11,748 bases of DNA from an uncultured Clostridia bacterium. Lineage in GTDB: Bacteria > Bacillota > Clostridia > Oscillospirales > Oscillospiraceae. Below are positions 6,037-11,748 of the stretch, in pieces. The notes beneath the pieces were generated by a model. It saw only the letters and a program-made list of their open reading frames with translations. It was not told where the DNA came from and did no database searches. A program made the position numbers and the translations under genes. The first letter of the stretch is position 1. Each line of letters opens with the position of its first letter. The stretch is from NCBI GenBank assembly GCA_946006895.1, contig CAMFZO010000024.1, positions 1-11,748 of the forward strand, read 5' to 3'.

Positions 6037-7437
6037 ATGGTTTCAACCTTACGGAGAAGATTTATCGGTGACCGGGCTTTCTATAAAATGGCCCTGGCCA
6101 TCGCCGTCCCCATCATGATCCAGAACGGCATCACGCAGTTTGTGAGTATGCTGGACAATATTATGGTCGGACGGGTCGGCACGGAGCAGATGACCGGCGT
6201 CTCCATCGCCAACACGCTGCTGTTCGTCTTCAACCTGTGCATCTTCGGCGCTGTCTCCGGCGCGGGCATCTTTGGCGCCCAGTTTTTCGGCAACGGCGAC
6301 CACCGGGGCGTGCGCTACGCGTTCCGCTACAAGCTCCTGCTCTGCTCAGCCCTGACCGCGGCGGGCATCGCGGTGTTTTTGCTGCTGGATGAGAAGCTCA
6401 TCATGCTCTATCTCAAGGGCGAGGGAACTGCCGAGGAGATCGCCGCCAGTCTGGGCTACGCCAAGGAATACCTGCACATCATGCTCATCGGCCTGGTTCC
6501 CTTTACGCTGTCGCAGTGCTATGCCAGCACTTTGCGGGAAAACGGCCAGACCGTAGCGCCCATGGCGGCGGGTATTATATCCGTGCTGGTCAATCTGGGC
6601 TTCAACTCTCTGCTGATCTTCGGCTATCTGGGCTTTCCGAAGCTGGGAAGCACCGGCGCTGCCATAGCCACCGTCATTGCCCGTTTTGTGGAGCTGGCTC
6701 TGGTCATGCTCTGGACCCACCGCCACAAGGAAAAATGCCCCTTTATCGTCGGCGCCTACCGCTCCCTGCGTATTCCGGGGAAGCTGGCCTGGAGCATCAC
6801 CAAGAAGACCATCCCCCTGATGCTCAACGAGACCCTGTGGGCGGCAGGTATGGCGCTGCTGAGCCAGTGCTACTCCCTCCACGGCTACGACGTGGTTTCC
6901 GCCACCAACATCTCCAACACCATCGCCAACGTATTCAACGTGGCCTTTTTGGCCATGGGCAACGCCATCGGCATCATCGTCGGCCAGCTTTTGGGCAGCG
7001 GCAAGCTCAAGGAGGCGGCGGATACGGACCGGAAGCTGATCTTCTTTTCCGTGTTTATCTGCTTCTTCATCGGCGGTGCCATGGCCCTGATCGCGCCTCT
7101 GTTCCCGAAGATCTACAACACCTCTCAGAACGTCCGGGAGCTGGCGACCGAGTTTATCCGCATCGTCGCTTTGTGTATGCCCATCAACAGTCTGGCAAAT
7201 GCCTGCTACTTCACCCTCCGTTCCGGCGGAAAGACCTTTGTGACCTTCCTCTTTGACAGCTTTTTCGTTTGCGCTTTTACCGTACCCCTGGCTCTGTTCC
7301 TGACCCATGTGGTCGGGATGCCCATTGTACCCCTGTTCCTCATCTGCCAGTTGGTGGACATCGTCAAGTGCATCATCGGCCTGATCATGATCCGCCGCGG
7401 CGTGTGGATCCACAACATTGTAAAGGAAGCACCATGA
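6037..7437 (+). CDS. MATE family efflux transporter, 466 aa
   Basis: Cation-coupled multidrug and toxin exporter of the inner membrane. About twelve hydrophobic segments can be picked out. The first, MALAIAVPIMIQNGITQFV, carries the conserved proline and is followed by LDNIMVGRVG. The mid-protein MATE signature region CYASTLRENGQTVAP is at 161-175, and GSTGAAIATVIAR at 204-216 follows it. N264 and E265 open the second half. The length is normal. The start is set by GGAGG at 6027-6031, five bases before the ATG; an upstream in-frame TTG at 6025 overlaps the ribosome site and is unlikely. The stop overlaps the start of the ABC exporter gene (ATGA), so the two are co-expressed. Substrate specificity cannot be inferred. 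Confidence 0.93.
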   Translation: MVSTLRRRFIGDRAFYKMALAIAVPIMIQNGITQFVSMLDNIMVGRVGTEQMTGVSIANTLLFVFNLCIFGAVSGAGIFGAQFFGNGDHRGVRYAFRYKLLLCSALTAAGIAVFLLLDEKLIMLYLKGEGTAEEIAASLGYAKEYLHIMLIGLVPFTLSQCYASTLRENGQTVAPMAAGIISVLVNLGFNSLLIFGYLGFPKLGSTGAAIATVIARFVELALVMLWTHRHKEKCPFIVGAYRSLRIPGKLAWSITKKTIPLMLNETLWAAGMALLSQCYSLHGYDVVSATNISNTIANVFNVAFLAMGNAIGIIVGQLLGSGKLKEAADTDRKLIFFSVFICFFIGGAMALIAPLFPKIYNTSQNVRELATEFIRIVALCMPINSLANACYFTLRSGGKTFVTFLFDSFFVCAFTVPLALFLTHVVGMPIVPLFLICQLVDIVKCIIGLIMIRRGVWIHNIVKEAP

Positions 7438-9185
7438 AAGACACAAAGTACTATCAGACCCACGGTTTATTCCGTATTTTCCTCAGCTATTTCAAGCCCC
7501 ACCGCAGGCTCTTCGCCATGGATATGTGCTGTGCTCTGCTGGTGGCGGCGGTGGACCTGGCCTTCCCGCTGGTATCCCGCTGGTCCATCAACACCCTGCT
7601 GCCGGAGGGCAGCTACATGATTTTCTTCGTCGTCATGGGCACCATGGCGGCGGCCTACCTGATCCGTGCCCTTTTATATTACGTTATCTGCTACTGGGGC
7701 CACACCTTTGGCATCCGCGTGGAGGCGGACATCCGGCAGGACCTGTTTCGCCATATGCAGCGTCTGGGCTACGGCTTCTATGACCGCAACCGCACGGGCC
7801 AGCTCATGAGCCGCCTGACCAGCGACCTGTTCGAGATCACCGAGCTTGCCCATCACGGCCCGGAGGATCTGGTCATCTCCGTGCTGACCATCATCGGCGC
7901 GCTGGTGGTCATGTTTACCATCGAATGGCGGCTGGCCCTGGTGGTCTGCATCATCCTTCCCATTTTGCTGGCGGTGGTCATCCTCCGCCGCCGGAAAATG
8001 AGCGCCGTTTCCAAGCAGGTCAAGAGCCGCACCGCCGCCATCAACGCGGAGATCGAGTCCTCCCTTTCCGGCATCCGCACCGCCAAGGCCTTTGCCAACG
8101 AGGAGGTGGAATTTGGAAAATTCCACAACGCCAATGAGCGCTTTAAGACCTCCAAGCGGGAATTTCACAAGGAAATGGGCATTTTTTCCGGCTCTCTCGA
8201 ATTTTTCATGTCCATTCTTTCGGTGGCGGTCATCGCCGTAGGCGGCGCGCTGACCATCGACAACAGCATCGAAATGGTGGATCTGCTGACCTTCACCCTC
8301 TATATTTCCACCTTTACCAGTCCCGTGCGGAAGCTGGTGAATTTCGCTGAGATGTTCGCCAACGGCTTTGCGGGCCTGAGCCGCTTTGCGGACCTCATGC
8401 GCACCGAGCCTGATCTGCAGGACGCCCCCGACGCGGTGGAGCTGCAAAATGTCCGGGGCGAGATCTCGGTGGAGCACGTCTCCTTTGCCTATGACGAGGA
8501 CCTGGACGTGCTGGAGGATGTGAGCCTCCGCGTCAAGCCCGGCGAGACGGTAGCGGTGGTCGGCCCCTCCGGCGGCGGAAAAAGCACCCTCTGCCGCCTG
8601 ATCCCGCGCTTCTACGATGTCAGCGGCGGCAGCATCTGCGTTGACGGGCTGGACGTGCGGCAGGTGACCCAGGAATCCCTGCATCATGCCATCGGCGTGG
8701 TGCAGCAGGAGGTCTTCCTCTTTGCCGATACCATCGGCAACAACATCCGCTACGGCAAGCCCGACGCCACCATGGAGGAGGTCGTCGCGGCGGCAAAGCG
8801 TGCGGAGATCTATGACGACATTATGGCAATGCCCGACGGCTTTGACACCTATGTGGGCGAGCGGGGCACCCTGCTCTCCGGCGGTCAGAAGCAGCGGGTC
8901 TCCATTGCCCGGATCTTCCTGAAGAACCCGCCGATTTTGATTCTGGATGAAGCCACCTCCGCCCTGGACAGCGTGACGGAGGCGAAGATCCAGTCCGCGT
9001 TGGACGCTCTGGCCGTGGGCCGGACGACCCTCATCATCGCCCACCGGCTTTCCACCATCCGCAGCGCCACTCGCATCATCGCCGTCGCCGACGGAAAGAT
9101 CGTGGAGGAGGGCAGCCACGACGAGCTGATGGCGAAAAACGGCCTCTACGCCGATCTGTACCGCACCCAGAATCTCAACGGCTGA
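7434..9185 (+). CDS. ABC exporter half-transporter (fused membrane and ATPase domains), 583 aa
   Basis: A type-IV ABC exporter with an N-terminal six-helix membrane domain (about 26-300) and a C-terminal ATPase domain (about 343-583). The ATPase motifs are complete: Walker A GPSGGGKST (377-385), Q-loop VVQQEVFLF (422-430), signature LSGGQKQR (481-488), Walker B ILILDEATSALD (501-512) and the switch histidine H537 in AHRLS. One such polypeptide usually works as a homodimer. Having a single half-transporter gene here, and not two, is consistent with that. ATG overlaps the MATE stop by four bases, and AAGGAAG lies four bases upstream. It probably exports lipids, peptides or drugs; the pairing with a MATE pump hints at drug or toxin efflux but does not prove it. 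Confidence 0.94.
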   Translation: MKDTKYYQTHGLFRIFLSYFKPHRRLFAMDMCCALLVAAVDLAFPLVSRWSINTLLPEGSYMIFFVVMGTMAAAYLIRALLYYVICYWGHTFGIRVEADIRQDLFRHMQRLGYGFYDRNRTGQLMSRLTSDLFEITELAHHGPEDLVISVLTIIGALVVMFTIEWRLALVVCIILPILLAVVILRRRKMSAVSKQVKSRTAAINAEIESSLSGIRTAKAFANEEVEFGKFHNANERFKTSKREFHKEMGIFSGSLEFFMSILSVAVIAVGGALTIDNSIEMVDLLTFTLYISTFTSPVRKLVNFAEMFANGFAGLSRFADLMRTEPDLQDAPDAVELQNVRGEISVEHVSFAYDEDLDVLEDVSLRVKPGETVAVVGPSGGGKSTLCRLIPRFYDVSGGSICVDGLDVRQVTQESLHHAIGVVQQEVFLFADTIGNNIRYGKPDATMEEVVAAAKRAEIYDDIMAMPDGFDTYVGERGTLLSGGQKQRVSIARIFLKNPPILILDEATSALDSVTEAKIQSALDALAVGRTTLIIAHRLSTIRSATRIIAVADGKIVEEGSHDELMAKNGLYADLYRTQNLNG

Positions 9186-9206
9186 CACCGGACGGGATGA
9201 TTTCGC

Positions 9207-9244
9207 AAAAAAGACCTGGAACGCCGTTTTTTCGGCGTTCCAGG
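9207..9244. terminator. hairpin after the ABC exporter gene; T tract present only on the minus side
   Basis: A perfect 12-bp stem (9215-9226 with 9233-9244) encloses a TTTTTT loop, 29 bases after the ABC gene stop. On the plus strand no T tract follows the stem. Six As at 9207-9212 precede it, so the canonical stem plus T6 tract is read on the minus strand. It may terminate antisense transcription, or act as a 3'-end stabiliser of the exporter mRNA. The structure is certain; its direction of action is not. Confidence 0.6.
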
Positions 9245-9306
9245 GATCACAACATGGGCATTTTTGCTTTTTTCGCGCTAAAAACCTCAGATTATTGAGA
9301 TTATCC

Positions 9307-9335
9307 TTGCTTTTTCAGGAAAGTCATGATAAAAT
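9307..9335 (+). promoter_or_regulatory. sigma-A promoter of the phosphotransferase-ROK operon
   Basis: TTGCTT (9307-9312), a 17-base spacer and TAAAAT (9330-9335). The start near 9342 would give a leader of about 87 bases, longer than others in the window. The rest of the 243-base gap between genes holds the hairpin at 9215-9244 and AT-rich sequence, with no other feature I can support. Confidence 0.6.
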
Positions 9336-9428
9336 ATAGGTCCGTCTATATAAAGTTGCATTCATTCTGAATCTCTTTTTACCTAAGATTTGCATAGGAT
9401 AGGAAAACAATGAGAGGACTGATTTCTT

Positions 9429-10511
9429 TTGCGCAATTCTTTGAAGCCTGAAGCGGCCATCACCCATTTCCGGACTCTCGGGACCCCCGTGACCTGTAAG
9501 GAGTTCGGCAGCGGACATATCAACAGTACCTACCAGGTCAGGACCGACGACGGGCACGTATACATCTTACAGCGCATCAACCGCTATGTTTTCAACGATC
9601 CCAGGGCCGTCATGGAAAATGTCGGCGCAGTGACAGAGTATCTGCGCGATAAGGTAGACGATCCCAGCGAAACGCTGAATTTTTTGCAGGCTGACACGGA
9701 AGCCTATTACTATGTGGACGAGGACGGCGAATACTGGCGCTGCTATGAATTTGCCGACGGCCTGTGCCTGGAGGCACCGGAATCCGATAGAGATTTTTAC
9801 GAAAGCGCCATCGCTTTCGGCCGTTTCCAGGAGCTGCTGCGGGAGTTCCCCGCTGAGACCCTCCATGAGACGATCCCCATGTTCCACAACACCGTCAACC
9901 GTTACCGCCAGTTCAAAGCGGCCCTGCAGGCTGACCGTGTGGGCAGAGCCGCTTCCGCCCAAAAGGAGATCGACTTCCTGCTGGCCCGGGAGGAAACGGC
10001 GGGGACCATCTGCCACCTGCTGGAAAGCGGCGAGCTGCCTCTGCGCGTGACCCACAACGATACCAAGCTCAACAACGTTCTGCTGAACCGTGAGACCCGC
10101 AAGGCCATGTGCGTCCTGGACCTGGACACGGTCATGCCCGGTTCTTCCCTCTATGACTACGGCGATTCCATCCGCTTCGGCGCCGCGACGGCCCCCGAGG
10201 ATGAGCCGGACACGGACAAAATGGGGCTGAACCTGGACCTCTTCCGGGTCTACACCGCCGGTTATCTGGCAGCCTGCCCCAGCCTGACCGACAAGGAGCG
10301 GGAGCTGCTTCCCACAGGCGCCAAAATCATCACCCTGGAGCTGGCTGCCCGCTTCCTGACGGACTATCTGGACGGCGACCGCTACTTCAAGACCGACTAT
10401 CCCGAGCACAACCTGGTTCGTGCCAGAGCGCAGATCAAGCTGGTGGCGGATATGGAGCAGAAATGGGACGAAATGACAAGAATTGTGGCGGAGGAATCCG
10501 CCAAGCACTGA
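9429..10511 (+). CDS. phosphotransferase enzyme family protein, N-acetylhexosamine 1-kinase (NahK)-like, 360 aa
   Basis: Small-molecule kinase with the aminoglycoside-phosphotransferase/choline-kinase fold. GSGHINSTYQV (27-37) is the nucleotide loop and LQRINRYVF (48-56) holds the ATP-side region. The catalytic loop is THNDTKLNNVL (208-218) with D211, and the metal aspartates lie in VLDLDTVMPG (229-238). Length and the HNDTKLNN form resemble NahK, which phosphorylates GlcNAc or GalNAc at C1; the substrate here is inferred. The neighbouring ROK-like gene supports a sugar role. The start is doubtful. An in-frame stop lies at 9420-9422 and there is no early ATG, leaving TTG 9429 (AGAGGA ten bases upstream) or TTG 9441. 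Removing one T from the T run at 9427-9430 would join the frame to a well-placed ATG at 9410. The gene itself is secure. Confidence 0.9.
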   Translation: MRNSLKPEAAITHFRTLGTPVTCKEFGSGHINSTYQVRTDDGHVYILQRINRYVFNDPRAVMENVGAVTEYLRDKVDDPSETLNFLQADTEAYYYVDEDGEYWRCYEFADGLCLEAPESDRDFYESAIAFGRFQELLREFPAETLHETIPMFHNTVNRYRQFKAALQADRVGRAASAQKEIDFLLAREETAGTICHLLESGELPLRVTHNDTKLNNVLLNRETRKAMCVLDLDTVMPGSSLYDYGDSIRFGAATAPEDEPDTDKMGLNLDLFRVYTAGYLAACPSLTDKERELLPTGAKIITLELAARFLTDYLDGDRYFKTDYPEHNLVRARAQIKLVADMEQKWDEMTRIVAEESAKH

Positions 10512-10521
10512 GGAGTTACCT

Positions 10522-11748
10522 ATGAATTATTTGGGCATTGAATATTCGGTAAAGAATCTCCCCTGCCTGGACGGCGACTTCATTCCCTTCGGCGTCTGGA
10601 TCGACGCCTATGAAAAGGGCGCGGAAAAGCCCCTGACCATCGCCATTGAGCGCGACAAGGGCAAGATCTCCGTGCATCATACGAAAATCCACGGCACCGA
10701 GGAGTTGCGCGAGGCGGATTACCGCTATGTGGAGCGGTACGTCAAATTCCTGCTCTGGTCCATCGGCGGCTTCCGCATCTATATCTGCGGCGACAGCGAT
10801 CTGGCCCGGCGGCTGCAAAAGGCATACACCCCGGAGGGCGAACGGAAATTCGACGTGCAGTTCATGCAGGATGTGTATGAGGTGCCCTTTGAGGTTATCG
10901 ACTGTCCCATGGAGGACTGCCCCAAGGCCAATGAATCCTCCGTCTCCATCGGCGGACATATGGATGGCTGCCGCATCGGCTTTGATGCCGGCGGCTCCGA
11001 CCGCAAAGTCTCCGCTGTCATCGACGGCAGGACCGTCTACTCCGAGGAGGTCGTCTGGCACCCCAAGACGGAATCCGACCCCCAGTATCACTTTGACGGC
11101 ATTGTGTCGGCCTTCAAGACCGCCGCGTCCAAAATGCCCCGGGTGGACGGCATCGGCGTGTCCTCGGCGGGCGTTTTCATCGGCAACAGTCCCATGGTCT
11201 CCTCCCTGTTCATCAAGGTCCCCCGGGGAAAGCGGGACCTGGTGAAGTCCATTTACGACCGCGCCGCGCTGGAGCTGGGCGACGTACCCATCGTGGTGGC
11301 CAACGACGGCGACGTGACCGCCCTTGCCGGTGCCATGGGCATGGAGTGCGGCTCCGTTATGGGCATGGCTATGGGCACCTCTGAGGCCGTGGGCTATGTG
11401 GACGCCGACGGCAACGTGCTTGGTTGGCTCAACGAGCTGGCCTTCGCGCCGGTAGACCTGTTTGAGGGCGCGATGGAGGATGAATGGTCCACGGACATCG
11501 GCGTCGGCTGCAAATATTTCTCCCAGGATGCCGTGATCAAGCTGGCACCCAGAGCCGGCATCGAGCTGTCGGAGGACCTGACGCCTGCCGAGAAGCTCAA
11601 GGCCGTTCAGGGTCTTGTGGAAAAGGGCGACGAGCGGGCAAAGCGGATCTTTGAATCCATCGGCGCCTATCTGGCCCACACCATGAGGCTCTACTGCCGC
11701 TTCTACGACGTGCACCACATGATCGTCCTGGGACGCGTCATGTCCGGT
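10522..11748 (+). CDS. divergent ROK-like (ASKHA fold) sugar kinase or ATPase, 409 codons visible, 3' end beyond the window
   Basis: The segment from about residue 150 looks like a ROK/ASKHA domain. GFDAGGSDRKVSAVIDG (153-169) fits the first phosphate loop and GIGVSSAGVFIGNS (210-223) a central strand. VVANDGDVTALAGAM (258-272) carries the likely catalytic N-D pair, and GMAMGTSEAVGYVD (281-294) fits the second phosphate loop. The usual ROK zinc motif (G-x-G-H followed by CxCGxxGC) is not seen; GWLNELAFAPVD and VGCKYFSQD stand in its place. The first about 135 residues precede the ATPase part and match no domain I know. GAGGAG at 10510-10515, six bases before the ATG, sets the start; the gene follows the phosphotransferase gene by ten bases. 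It is probably a carbohydrate kinase or sugar-sensing ATPase, not a repressor, since no DNA-binding helix-turn-helix is apparent. Confidence 0.82.
   Translation, partial: MNYLGIEYSVKNLPCLDGDFIPFGVWIDAYEKGAEKPLTIAIERDKGKISVHHTKIHGTEELREADYRYVERYVKFLLWSIGGFRIYICGDSDLARRLQKAYTPEGERKFDVQFMQDVYEVPFEVIDCPMEDCPKANESSVSIGGHMDGCRIGFDAGGSDRKVSAVIDGRTVYSEEVVWHPKTESDPQYHFDGIVSAFKTAASKMPRVDGIGVSSAGVFIGNSPMVSSLFIKVPRGKRDLVKSIYDRAALELGDVPIVVANDGDVTALAGAMGMECGSVMGMAMGTSEAVGYVDADGNVLGWLNELAFAPVDLFEGAMEDEWSTDIGVGCKYFSQDAVIKLAPRAGIELSEDLTPAEKLKAVQGLVEKGDERAKRIFESIGAYLAHTMRLYCRFYDVHHMIVLGRVMSG

Noticed and set aside
7674..9188. 504-codon minus-strand open frame opposite the ABC exporter gene
   Set aside because: Shadow of a gene with complete ATPase motifs. 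The mirror protein is histidine- and glycine-rich low-complexity sequence typical of antisense GC-rich DNA.

Overview
The window looks like chromosomal DNA from a GC-rich gut Clostridium of the Oscillospiraceae type. This rests on family resemblance and on housekeeping genes with strong Shine-Dalgarno sites and sigma-A-like promoters; I could not run a taxonomic search. Six promoters can be placed by eye, all with a 17-bp spacer, and almost all start codons are fixed by a GGAGG-type site. There are no tRNA or rRNA genes, insertion sequences or CRISPR arrays.

Left part, minus strand (1-2625): the first 64 codons of the main sigma factor rpoD with its own promoter. Upstream of rpoD lies a gene for the tRNA m7G46 methyltransferase TrmB that reads in frame, with no stop codon, into a complete NADP-dependent isocitrate dehydrogenase (icd). 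An intact ribosome binding site sits at the internal icd start. A small eight-cysteine zinc-ribbon gene lies upstream of trmB.

Middle part, plus strand (2640-5920): divergent from the zinc-ribbon gene is a tightly overlapping three-gene operon, pepD (M20C dipeptidase), a TIM-barrel amidohydrolase and a Gfo/Idh/MocA oxidoreductase. It ends in a strong intrinsic terminator. The overlaps suggest translational coupling; the shared substrate, if any, is unknown.

Right part, plus strand (5972-11748): a two-gene export operon (MATE antiporter plus ABC half-transporter, ATGA overlap), then a hairpin whose T tract faces the wrong way for these genes. After it comes a sugar-kinase-like operon: an N-acetylhexosamine-1-kinase-like phosphotransferase followed by a divergent ROK-like ATPase that runs off the window. 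The phosphotransferase has an unusual start that may reflect a one-base indel.

Most of the window is ordinary housekeeping and transport. The points that most deserve a second look are the trmB-icd run-on, the phosphotransferase start, the atypical ROK protein and the eight-cysteine small protein. I see no clear evidence of a new defence or mobile system.
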